In this document: positions 8,713-17,197 of the stretch, one piece after another
Numbering within the stretch: position 1 is the first letter of the stretch
Layout of the letters: every line of letters starts with the position of its first letter
From: Chitinophaga oryziterrae
Lineage (GTDB): Bacteria; Bacteroidota; Bacteroidia; Chitinophagales; Chitinophagaceae
Direction: 5' to 3'
DNA length: 64,000 nt
Assembly: GCF_009758125.1 (NCBI RefSeq)
Contig: NZ_WRXO01000015.1
Location: forward strand, 19,505 to 83,504
The notes under the pieces: generated by a model
What the model saw: only the letters and a program-made list of their open reading frames with translations
The model's database searches: none
What the model was told of the DNA's origin: nothing
Position numbers and translations under genes: made by a program

Positions 8713-9119
8713 TTATTAAAGTTAACTAAAACAGTTTTTCTATCCGCGGGCCTGAAATACCATGATACTATAGTCAGAGCTAATAATAACAACGAAGGCA
8801 ATATTTCCTTCACGGAGTCGCCCAATGCGATATGCGAAAATATTGCTCCCGACATGAGAAAGAAAAAGCCTGCATAGGCCCATTCCTTTAGTAAAGGAAA
8901 TTTAGGAATAAGTATCGCTACAACTCCCAAAATTTTCCAAACACCTATTATTGTTAGAAAATAGATGGGATAGCCCAAATATTTAATACCATATACCCCG
9001 GGCGGCGCCACGGCCCCTTCCCCTTGCACTTTCAATAACTGTACCATTCCGGTTGATACCATTCCCAATGAAAGCCAGAGCGTGGCGATCCAATAGATGA
9101 TTTTATTTCTCTTTGTCAT
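8709..9119 (-). CDS. DoxX-like family membrane protein
   Basis: 136 residues with four predicted membrane helices, beginning KIIYWIATLWLSLGMVSTGMVQLL and including the conserved helix after GYPIYFLTIIGVWKILGVVAILIPKFPLLKEWAYAG. DoxX-like proteins are small membrane subunits of poorly defined redox role. It lies third in the ArsR-controlled operon, 6 bp after the SRPBCC gene and overlapping the YdeI gene by 4 bp. The same family occurs again at 22526 and 38496 in this window. Confidence 0.88.
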   Translation of the reverse strand: MTKRNKIIYWIATLWLSLGMVSTGMVQLLKVQGEGAVAPPGVYGIKYLGYPIYFLTIIGVWKILGVVAILIPKFPLLKEWAYAGFFFLMSGAIFSHIALGDSVKEILPSLLLLALTIVSWYFRPADRKTVLVNFNK

Positions 9120-9125
9120 AATGTG

Positions 9126-9590
9126 TTATTTTAATTTACTTACGATGTCTTGTATCCGGTTATGTGCCATATTTATGCCCTGAGCAAAGGGTAATTGCAG
9201 CACCTGGTCTCTGACTGCAACTGATCTGTAGACTACATGCATATTGAGTCTGCTCCTGTCCTCTGTAAGTTGTTCAAATTCCAGGAACTCAAGCTGGACA
9301 CCAAAAGGCGTGTTCTCCATTTCAAATGTCCTCGTGATTTTCCGGTTCGGGATAAACTCATGGATTACCCCGTTGAACCCGTGTTTGTTTCCTTTAGGAT
9401 CGGTTGTTTCAAATTGCCAGCTACCGTGTCTTTTATTTTCAAGTTTCAGCACTTTCGTTCCCATCCATTGCTCAACAATGTCGGGCTCTACATAAGCTTT
9501 AAAAAGCAATTCCAATGGCAAATCAAACTCCCTTGTAATTACCAATTCCTGTTTGCCGTCCACGGCATTTATTTTTGTTTTTTGTTCCAT
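9126..9590 (-). CDS. SRPBCC (AHA1-like) domain protein
   Basis: 154 residues of the START/Bet v 1 fold. The features are KQELVITREFDLPLELLFKAY, the EQWMGTK segment, a GxWxxE-type GSWQFETTDP strand and a C-terminal helix. Stand-alone SRPBCC proteins paired with ArsR regulators are a recurrent bacterial gene pair whose ligands are mostly unknown. The start codon shares one base with the stop of the upstream arsR-like gene (TAATG), so translation is coupled. It is second in the operon after the regulator. Confidence 0.9.
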   Translation of the reverse strand: MEQKTKINAVDGKQELVITREFDLPLELLFKAYVEPDIVEQWMGTKVLKLENKRHGSWQFETTDPKGNKHGFNGVIHEFIPNRKITRTFEMENTPFGVQLEFLEFEQLTEDRSRLNMHVVYRSVAVRDQVLQLPFAQGINMAHNRIQDIVSKLK

Positions 9591-9910
9591 TATTTGCCTT
9601 TATATTTTTTCATGATTGTTTCCAATTTGTTGAACCGGTCTTCCCACATTTTGCGGAATGGTTCAATGAAGTCGGCTACCTCTTTCATTTTTTTTGCATT
9701 TATATGATAGTAAACCTCCCTGCCGTTCTGCTCTTGTTTAAGCAATTCGCACTCGGTGAGTATTTGCAGGTGCTTTGAAACTGTAGGTCTTGCTGTGTCA
9801 AAGTTTGAGGCTATTGCACCTGCTGTCATGGATTGCGAAGCAACCAACAACAATATAGCCCTTCTTGTCGGGTCAGCTATGGCCTGAAATACATCTCGTC
9901 TTAAATTCAT
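9590..9910 (-). CDS. ArsR family transcriptional repressor
   Basis: 106 residues: a winged-helix ArsR/SmtB-type repressor with IADPTRRAILLLV, recognition region TARPTVSKHLQILTECELLKQEQNGREVYYHI and a C-terminal helix. The metal-binding CxC motif of the alpha-3 helix is absent, so it is unlikely to be a classical metal sensor. This fits the sub-family found with SRPBCC genes. It is first in the reverse operon. Two near-identical 16-bp palindromes immediately upstream of its ATG are probable operators, implying autorepression of the whole operon. Confidence 0.92.
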   Translation of the reverse strand: MNLRRDVFQAIADPTRRAILLLVASQSMTAGAIASNFDTARPTVSKHLQILTECELLKQEQNGREVYYHINAKKMKEVADFIEPFRKMWEDRFNKLETIMKKYKGK

Positions 9911-9913
9911 TGC

Positions 9914-9955
9914 GTAGCTATTTGACTACAAATATATATGTAGTTATTTAACTAC
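9914..9955. promoter_or_regulatory. two ArsR-type operator copies upstream of the ArsR operon
   Basis: GTAGCTATTTGACTAC (9914-9929) and GTAGTTATTTAACTAC (9940-9955) differ at two positions and start 26 bp apart. Each is an inverted repeat of GTAG-t-TA, and together they begin 4 bp upstream of the ArsR start codon. Size and symmetry fit an ArsR/SmtB dimer. Binding by the adjacent product is inferred. Confidence 0.65.
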
Positions 9956-10025
9956 GCAAATATTTCTGCGATTTTTTATTGGATGCTTTTTGTTTCCTGC
10001 GGGGTGAAGAGGTGGCAACTATGTA

Positions 10026-12971
10026 TTAATCATCAGTTGCCGAATATATTTTCACAGGACCGAGTAATCCGGATTCAAGCAATGGCGTGCTTCCCCGTAG
10101 CATATCAAAACGGAAAACGTCGTGTGTTTGGGTAAACCTTTTTTCTTTGGGTAGATTCAGATCACCAACAACACGATTAGCCCATAAATTAATAACATCG
10201 ATCTCCAGTATATTTCCTTTTTGTTTTACGGCCTCAGTAATTTCAACGCGCCAGGGAGCACACCATAAAACACCTAGTTTTTTTCCGTTCAGACGCACTT
10301 CTGCGACATCCTTAACCTCTCCAAGATCAAGAAATAATCTTTGTCCCTTTACATTTTCAACTGCATACTTACTCAAATCAAAAGCTTTTGTATACGTGGC
10401 CGTACCCGAATAATACTTAATTCCTTCTTCAGATCGTTTGGTCCAGCTTACCAGTTCCGGAAACTCCGCCTTAGCCGGGCCTCCCCATTTTGGATCAAAT
10501 ACAGTATGCCACGGGCCATCTAATTTGCATAGCTCTGTCAGCTCAGGAAAATTCCTCTTTGCCAGGCCCTTGACATCAATGGCAATGGGCTTACGAAATA
10601 CAACAAAATAAGAACTGAACGCATCCAACTCCAGCGATAATGTAGTGCAGCTACCCGCTTGCTGATAGGCCTTTGCCATCCTGGTTGTACCAGTTACAGC
10701 ATTCCATATCTCTGGTTGTTTTCCCGCAACCCGAAAAGTAAAATCACGTATTTCCTGTTGATTAGTCCGATTTATAACGAAATAAATTTCGGTTTCACCG
10801 CTTGTGCGATGAATATAATCGAATTGCTCAGGGTTTTCAGTCTGCCCGGTAAAAGTGAAGTCCGGAGCAACTCCATCAGCAAGGAGGATTTCCCCTGGTG
10901 TTTTCCCCCAAATTACACGCCCTTTTCCCAGGCGGCGCTCTGTACGGCTCTTACCGTCCAGATCACCCCATATCTCTGCCGCTATCTTTCGCACTTGTAT
11001 ATCGCACTCCGGATAATTCTTCAACTCTGCCGACATCTCCGGAGGGGAACCTACTACAGTTGCACCCATATTAATCAGCTCCCGGATCTTCTCAATCACC
11101 GGCAGTGACATCGCATTAGACGGAACAGGAGACACAGATAAACCCTGATATGCTCCCACCTCTTTAGCAATCTCCGGAGATGTAGAAGTACAATTCTGTA
11201 AAACCAACAGCCTGTAACTCATACCATCAGGTAAAACAATACGTCCATCTCTGACAGTCATCCTGGTAAGTAAGACTTCCGGATTAACATAATCACAGTC
11301 GTAGCCAGGACCGAGCGAAGGAATAACATATTTAGGTGGGGCAAGAAGCGGCGGTCTTTCACCCAGATAGAAACAAACATCCCCTACGAATTTCCCTTGT
11401 TGCAGCATATACTGGCAGCGGGAGAGATAGGTGAAAAATGCCGGTGACTGCTCCCACCAGGTAATGTTTGGGGAGAAATGCTGCCCGGCGCAATATTCAT
11501 ATCCCGGCTTGCCATCAGATGGGGGCTGGCAGGTAGCCTCATGTAGCATGAAGCGATTGATCCCCTCGCAAAAAGCATCATTAGCATATGGTTTGAGGTC
11601 GGATGGCCCCAGAGACCAATGTGTAACATCCTTTTCCTGCTGGGTGAAAGCCTCAGCCTCAGCCTGTCGCTTACCATAAACATGGGCAGCAGTTGCTGTT
11701 TGTTTAAGATTGAGTCGTTCTCTTCTGTCTTTATTATAGCCATCTGGCGAGTTATAATGTCCGTTTACCCAGAACTCGCCTGCAAGGATGTCACAATGTC
11801 CAAAATTCTTCAACACATCCTGAGGAGGAATATCGTTAGGGCCTCCGGCTTCATTACCTACCTGCATCCCATGCTCATGACACAAATCTGCAAAATGGCC
11901 ATAAAAGTTCTCTGCTATACAATCCTGGATAGTACGATCAAAATCATCCCGAAACCGTGCAGATACATCTGCATTAGCGACCGTATATCCAGCAAGAACA
12001 GGCATATAAGCTTTCAGATCATATCCCCGGAATTTACTGAATTGATTAGTGAAATCCTGCGTCCAGGTAAGTTTTCCACATTCCCAACTGTCAGACCACA
12101 AATAATCCAAATGACCTCCTGCCTTCCCGGTCTCCTCAATTACAAGCTTGCCTAAATGGGCGAAATAATCGTCTAATGCCGCTCTGCTTAAATAGTCTAT
12201 CTCATAGCCTTCTCCTCCCTGAAAAGTATCCCCATCGGGATACGCTTTCCATTTACTCCATGGATGTCCGGTCAACGTATATCCGGTCCGCAAAATCACC
12301 CAGTTCCCTTTCGGCACCACCCACTCAAAATGGCCACCCGCATCCAGTTTATCAGTTAAATCAATGACCGTTTCAGGGTCTATCTCTTTGGTACTATCCG
12401 GTACCTGAAATGCCTGTACCAGAATATCATGATAATATCCTTCTATCATTTGAGGCTGAGGAAGTATTCCTGAAAATGTTGCCGGTCCTGAAGTCCTCAA
12501 TTCCGCCGACACAACCTTCTTCATTGCGTTATCCCTGGTTACCGACGGCCCCATCAGGGTCCATCCACCAGCCAGATTAAAGCCGATTTCCATATGCAGC
12601 CTTTTAGCTTCTCTGACTGCATGACGAAAAAGCTCACGCCACTCCTCACCAAGAAACTTTACACCAGGAAGAGGTTCCTTCCCTGCATATCCCCCATTAC
12701 AAATCAGATTGACTCCACTGATCCCCTTCGCCTTAAACTGCTCTAAATCCCGCGTAATTCCTTCTTTGGTCACCCGATTATAAATCCAAAACCAATAAAC
12801 TCTCAGCTTGGCAGAATCCGGCGGTGAACGAAATAAACTTAATAATGTATCCGTACCGGAAGTTATTTTTCTTATATGATCTTTCCTTTGCTGTGCCTGG
12901 CTTACATCATTAATATTAAGAACAAGAAGCGTTAATAGAACTATAAACAGGGATATTCTATGCATGAACAT
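10026..12971 (-). CDS. GH106-type alpha-L-rhamnosidase, exported
   Basis: About 981 residues of a large glycoside hydrolase resembling family GH106, which cleaves alpha-L-rhamnosyl groups from rhamnogalacturonan and other plant glycans. A signal peptide (ISLFIVLLTLLVLNIND...QA) is followed by YWFWIYNRVTKEGITRDLEQFKAKGISG and GFNLAGGWTLMGPSV, typical of the family's TIM-barrel start. The C-terminal beta-sandwich (LFLDLGEVKDVAEVRLNGKK, LGVLWCAPWRVEI) is GH2-like. ATG 12971 or 12965 gives the signal peptide directly; the frame is open to 13028, but those residues do not look like a secretion signal. Family confidence is good; exact linkage specificity is inferred. Confidence 0.82.
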   Translation of the reverse strand: MFMHRISLFIVLLTLLVLNINDVSQAQQRKDHIRKITSGTDTLLSLFRSPPDSAKLRVYWFWIYNRVTKEGITRDLEQFKAKGISGVNLICNGGYAGKEPLPGVKFLGEEWRELFRHAVREAKRLHMEIGFNLAGGWTLMGPSVTRDNAMKKVVSAELRTSGPATFSGILPQPQMIEGYYHDILVQAFQVPDSTKEIDPETVIDLTDKLDAGGHFEWVVPKGNWVILRTGYTLTGHPWSKWKAYPDGDTFQGGEGYEIDYLSRAALDDYFAHLGKLVIEETGKAGGHLDYLWSDSWECGKLTWTQDFTNQFSKFRGYDLKAYMPVLAGYTVANADVSARFRDDFDRTIQDCIAENFYGHFADLCHEHGMQVGNEAGGPNDIPPQDVLKNFGHCDILAGEFWVNGHYNSPDGYNKDRRERLNLKQTATAAHVYGKRQAEAEAFTQQEKDVTHWSLGPSDLKPYANDAFCEGINRFMLHEATCQPPSDGKPGYEYCAGQHFSPNITWWEQSPAFFTYLSRCQYMLQQGKFVGDVCFYLGERPPLLAPPKYVIPSLGPGYDCDYVNPEVLLTRMTVRDGRIVLPDGMSYRLLVLQNCTSTSPEIAKEVGAYQGLSVSPVPSNAMSLPVIEKIRELINMGATVVGSPPEMSAELKNYPECDIQVRKIAAEIWGDLDGKSRTERRLGKGRVIWGKTPGEILLADGVAPDFTFTGQTENPEQFDYIHRTSGETEIYFVINRTNQQEIRDFTFRVAGKQPEIWNAVTGTTRMAKAYQQAGSCTTLSLELDAFSSYFVVFRKPIAIDVKGLAKRNFPELTELCKLDGPWHTVFDPKWGGPAKAEFPELVSWTKRSEEGIKYYSGTATYTKAFDLSKYAVENVKGQRLFLDLGEVKDVAEVRLNGKKLGVLWCAPWRVEITEAVKQKGNILEIDVINLWANRVVGDLNLPKEKRFTQTHDVFRFDMLRGSTPLLESGLLGPVKIYSATDD

Positions 12972-13209
12972 GAAATTATATGGATACTTATATATAGTTA
13001 ACACTTTATTTCTGACTGCAGTAAACAAATATCACTCAAACTAATCTTGCCGGGCATTCGCCGCAGGCATACCCTGGCAAATGTAGTCGTGTTTATAGTT
13101 CAGTATCCTCCTTAATATCAGCCATAAACAATAACAGGAGTTCATTGTTATATTCCTGCTGGCAGAAGTCTGCTCTTTCCACTCAAAAGCAACCAAAACC
13201 TCAAATAAT

Positions 13210-15069
13210 ATGGAACACCACCACCATTCCTGCACGCATTGTGCCTGTAACAATCCAATACTGGCAATATTAAAAGATGAGCTATTCAGTCCTGCGAACT
13301 TTTCCGCACTACCAACCGCAAAGGTCGTTGCTAAAGAACAGCCCAAAACCCTTATGATCAGTGGCGGCACTATAAGACCAATGATCAACGGATCGGTTGA
13401 AACAGTACCGGCCATAGGCATTGCAGATGGATATGTAGTAGCTACAGGTACCGAAAAACAGGTATACGAATTCATGCAGCAAAATCATCCCGGTTTTATC
13501 ACCAGGGAGTTGCAACCGGGGCACACATTACTGCCTGGCCTTATAGAACCACATGTTCATCTCGTCCCCACAGCTATATTAATGGGCTGGCTGGATGTGG
13601 GAGGATTTGACGGACAGGATTTGCGTCAGGGGTATGATATCACCTCCGTTCGCGATATTATCAGACAGGAAGTACCTCATGTAAAGCCGAAACACTGGAT
13701 ACTGGGAACAGGTCTTGATCCGGCTTTAATGCCTTTGCAAAAAAATAATACGGAGTTAATAACTATAGATATTGACCTGTTAGATACCATTACCGAAGCA
13801 GTGCCTGTAATGATAATAAGTGCTTCCATGCATACGCTTTATCTGAACACGCCCGCGCTGAAAGAAGTTTACAATAATGAAAAAAACAGTTCTTTAAGGA
13901 AACAGTATCCTGATTTCAACGACTACAAAAATGCCACAAAAGGGCAATTGCAGGAAGCTGAGGGTATGGACCCGGCCCTTAAAACAATCCCGCTGCAACA
14001 GAAAGCAGCCATGTTCCTGGATTCATTCAAGCACCTGAAGCAGCTTTTCCAGACAGCCAATGAGAGAGGGGTAACCTTTATGTACGATGCAGGGATGAAC
14101 AATAGTCTGAAAGCTTTACTTGATGCATATTTATTGGTGCATCCGAGGGCCGTACGCATTGGGGCCGCCCAGATATGTTATACTGTAGATGATGCGAAAG
14201 CGCTACCGGTTTATACTCCTGCTACCGATTACAAGGATGTATATATCGGGCATGTAAAAGTAATTTCTGATGGCTCCAATCAGGGATTAACAGGATATCA
14301 ATCTGAACCGTATTTATGTAACCCGGAGAACAACTATGGCATATATAATTTCGGACAGGATAAGCAACCACTGCAGGCGCCACAGGATTTTAAAGACCTG
14401 ATGAAAACTGTCATTGCAGAAAAAGGCTGGCCTTTGATGCTCCATGCTAATGGTAACCGCGCTATTCAATTTGCCATTCAGGTGTATCAGCAATATATAC
14501 CCACACCCTCGCAGGGAGTACGGCACAGGATAGAACACTGCTCCTTAACAACCCTGGATCAGTTAAATACCATGAAACAACTGGAGGTATCCCCAAGTTT
14601 CCTGATTGGCCATGTGGGCTATTGGGGATATGCTTTCCAGGAAGCGATCTTCGGGGACAAATCCAATATGCTTGATCTTTGTAATGCTGCGCTAAAAGCA
14701 GGGATGAAGATAACGCTGCACAGTGATAATCAGGTAAGCCCCCTGGGGCCTTTGAGAATGATGGAGCAATCGGTTACCCGGATAATGGAGGCCGATCCGG
14801 CACTCGCGACCCTGAATGCGCCGGAATGTATTACTGCTGAACAGGCATTGACTGCGATAACCTATGATGCGGCATGGCAATGTTATGCAGAACAGTGGAC
14901 AGGCTCACTGAAAGTAGGGAACTTTGCTGACTTTGTTGTGTTGCAGCAAGACCCGCTTACTATCAAAGATCCGTATATGAATATCCGGAATATCAATGTG
15001 CTGGAAACCTGGGTCGGCGGTTTGCTGGTTTATAGTAGCAAAGTGAGTAAGATGGTTAGTATGGCGTAG
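13210..15069 (+). CDS. amidohydrolase family 3 protein (YtcJ-like) with His/Cys-rich N-terminus
   Basis: 619 residues of an amidohydrolase-3 metal-dependent hydrolase. The first beta domain (TLMISGGTIRPM) leads to the metal motif LLPGLIEPHVHLVPT near residue 115. It continues with HANGNRAIQFAI and RHRIEHCSLT, and with the C-terminal SDNQVSPLGPLRMMEQSV and GNFADFVVLQQDP segments. The family hydrolyses C-N bonds of diverse substrates. The start MEHHHHSCTHCAC is unusual: four histidines, then C-x-x-C-x-C, a likely extra metal-binding patch. No signal peptide is visible. It is a single gene closed by a strong terminator and divergent from the GH106 gene. Substrate unknown. Confidence 0.88.
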   Translation: MEHHHHSCTHCACNNPILAILKDELFSPANFSALPTAKVVAKEQPKTLMISGGTIRPMINGSVETVPAIGIADGYVVATGTEKQVYEFMQQNHPGFITRELQPGHTLLPGLIEPHVHLVPTAILMGWLDVGGFDGQDLRQGYDITSVRDIIRQEVPHVKPKHWILGTGLDPALMPLQKNNTELITIDIDLLDTITEAVPVMIISASMHTLYLNTPALKEVYNNEKNSSLRKQYPDFNDYKNATKGQLQEAEGMDPALKTIPLQQKAAMFLDSFKHLKQLFQTANERGVTFMYDAGMNNSLKALLDAYLLVHPRAVRIGAAQICYTVDDAKALPVYTPATDYKDVYIGHVKVISDGSNQGLTGYQSEPYLCNPENNYGIYNFGQDKQPLQAPQDFKDLMKTVIAEKGWPLMLHANGNRAIQFAIQVYQQYIPTPSQGVRHRIEHCSLTTLDQLNTMKQLEVSPSFLIGHVGYWGYAFQEAIFGDKSNMLDLCNAALKAGMKITLHSDNQVSPLGPLRMMEQSVTRIMEADPALATLNAPECITAEQALTAITYDAAWQCYAEQWTGSLKVGNFADFVVLQQDPLTIKDPYMNIRNINVLETWVGGLLVYSSKVSKMVSMA

Positions 15070-15097
15070 ACTATACGTACAGTAAAAATCAAATAAA

Positions 15098-15124
15098 GAA
15101 AAGCCCGTAGGGGCTTTTCTTTTG
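15098..15124 (+). terminator. rho-independent terminator after amidohydrolase gene
   Basis: GAAAAGCCC (15098-15106) and GGGCTTTTC (15111-15119) form a perfect stem followed by TTTTG. It is 28 bp after the amidohydrolase stop. Confidence 0.9.
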
Positions 15125-15260
15125 TCCATTTTAGATTCCTTTTCTACGAAGCCAATAACTATCAATCTGTTGAATATTATTCCCGTTAATCATGACGGGA
15201 GTGCGTTACATTATTCAATACCATAGTGTATTATTGTAGCTCCCTCATAACCTGAAAACC

Positions 15261-16778
15261 ATGAAAAGAAACAATTTGTTAGTCCTCTGTGGATTGTTTG
15301 TACTCGCATTCACACAAGGCTGTAAGAAGAGTCAGTCAGATACATTTAAAGCCAGGACTGTAGCAGCGAACAGTGTTGCATTAAGCACTTCGAATATTTT
15401 CACAAACTCATTGCCCTCTATAGATAATGGCAGCTATTATGATCCCTGGGTGATCAACATTGGCGGTTATTATTACTATTGCGGATCCAATGGCGGAAGT
15501 TTGTATATCACGAGGTCAGCCATACTAGAGAATCTGTTGCAGCAAACGAAAACGTTCATCTTCACACCTCCCCCGGGGACAGGTTATTCCTCCAACCTGT
15601 GGGCTCCTGAGCTGCATTACTATAGTGGCAGGTGGTATGTTTACTTTGCAGCGGATGATGGTAACAATGACAATCACCGTATGTACGTACTCGAAGGTGG
15701 CTCCAATGCCAGTGATCCGCTGGACGGAGCTTATAACTATAAAGCTAAACTGAACGCGACTACCGACCGCTGGGCTATTGACGGGCATCCTTTTGATTTC
15801 AACAGCGAGCAATATTTTATATGGTCGGGATGGGAAGGCTCCACGAACGTGTCCCAGTACCTGTACATTGCCAAAATGAGCAACCCCTATACGATTTCAG
15901 GGGAAAGGGTGGAGATTTCCAGACCTGATTATGACTGGGAGAAGGTCGGCACTCCTACAGTGAATGAAGGTCCAACTTCGCTGATCAGCAACAATACGGT
16001 CAACATCATTTACTCTGCCAGCGGTAGCTGGACCAATGACTATTGCCTGGGCAGAATTACCTGCACCAATGGCAACCTGATGGCAAAAGCATCCTGGACG
16101 AAAGCTTCTACTCCTGCCTTTGCTAAATTCGGGAACATCTATGGCCCCGGTCATGCTTCCTTTGTAAAGTCTGCTGATAATATCCAGTGGTGGATCGTGT
16201 ATCACAGCGCCAATGCAGATGGTTCCGGCTGGGACAGGAGAGTGAATGCACAACAGTTCTCCTGGAACGGGGATGTGCCCTATTTTGGTTATCCTATTGA
16301 AAAGGGGATTCCTGTTGCAGCGCCTTCTATCGGGCCAAGTTATGCGATGCCGTTGGCTAACGGTACTTACAGGATTAAATCAAAGGTTACTTCCCAATGT
16401 GTGGACGTGCCCAGCGGCAGCTCCACTCCCGGATTGCAGATCCAGGAATGGACGGATAACGGGGCGACGGCCCAGAAATGGACGTTCGCCAGTCTGGGTA
16501 ATGGTTATTACAAGATCACCAGTGTGGCTTCCGGCTTATGTCTGGACAATGCAGGTGGATCACCTGATGCCGGCAATATCCTGGTCCAGGAGACGGACAA
16601 CGGCAACATTGCGCAGCAGTGGAGAGTACAGGATATGGCGAATGGCTTTTTCAAGATCATCAACAAAAGAAGTCTGATGGCGTTGAATGTGCCTTACAGC
16701 AATCAGACGCCAGGCACAAAGCTGGAACAGTGGTGGGAAAATCAATATGACGCAGAGTTATGGCAGATCATCCCTTAA
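15261..16778 (+). CDS. GH43-type glycoside hydrolase lipoprotein with ricin-type (CBM13) domain
   Basis: 505 residues. The lipoprotein signal ends in FTQGC, with Cys21 as lipid anchor. A five-bladed propeller GH43 domain follows, with candidate catalytic residues Asp61 (SYYDPWV), Asp in AIDGHPF and Glu in VNEGPTS. A C-terminal ricin-type beta-trefoil spans roughly residues 370-505, with repeated Q-x-W motifs (QKWTF, QQWRV, LWQII). GH43 enzymes act on arabinans, arabinoxylan or galactans, and the trefoil should bind sugars. It sits between the rhamnosidase/amidohydrolase pair and an SGNH esterase and is followed by its own terminator. Surface display on the outer membrane is inferred. Confidence 0.9.
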   Translation: MKRNNLLVLCGLFVLAFTQGCKKSQSDTFKARTVAANSVALSTSNIFTNSLPSIDNGSYYDPWVINIGGYYYYCGSNGGSLYITRSAILENLLQQTKTFIFTPPPGTGYSSNLWAPELHYYSGRWYVYFAADDGNNDNHRMYVLEGGSNASDPLDGAYNYKAKLNATTDRWAIDGHPFDFNSEQYFIWSGWEGSTNVSQYLYIAKMSNPYTISGERVEISRPDYDWEKVGTPTVNEGPTSLISNNTVNIIYSASGSWTNDYCLGRITCTNGNLMAKASWTKASTPAFAKFGNIYGPGHASFVKSADNIQWWIVYHSANADGSGWDRRVNAQQFSWNGDVPYFGYPIEKGIPVAAPSIGPSYAMPLANGTYRIKSKVTSQCVDVPSGSSTPGLQIQEWTDNGATAQKWTFASLGNGYYKITSVASGLCLDNAGGSPDAGNILVQETDNGNIAQQWRVQDMANGFFKIINKRSLMALNVPYSNQTPGTKLEQWWENQYDAELWQIIP

Positions 16779-16786
16779 TATTATTT

Positions 16787-16824
16787 GAAAATGGCCTGCT
16801 GTAAGCAAGCCATTTTCTTTTGTA
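16787..16824 (+). terminator. rho-independent terminator after GH43 gene
   Basis: GAAAATGGC-CT-GCT pairs with AGC-AA-GCCATTTTC (16787-16822), followed by TTTTG. The rest of the gap to 17197 is AT-rich with no gene that I can support. Confidence 0.85.
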
Positions 16825-17197
16825 TTACACTTAATCCGTACACTATTGATCATAAACCTTTCAGGATAACGGCTACCTGAAACAATACCTCCCGGCATTA
16901 GAATCCGTTGCCTCAAAGCAGTTAAAAATATCGCCCTTTAGCCTGAAACCTATCAGTTATCCTTTAGATTTTCGGGTACAAGTCTCTATATAAAACATTG
17001 ATTATCCAATATATAATTTTAAAACCGGTTGGATTTTTTATCAGACGAAGTTATTACGGCTTATCACATTCCATTAATGGTTTACTTTGACCAGTGTGCA
17101 GACATTATTCAATATGGCTATCACGGGGGCCACAGTGTCAACTTGTAAGACTATAAATTATCTTTATATTGAAAATACCCTCAAAATAGATTTCCCT

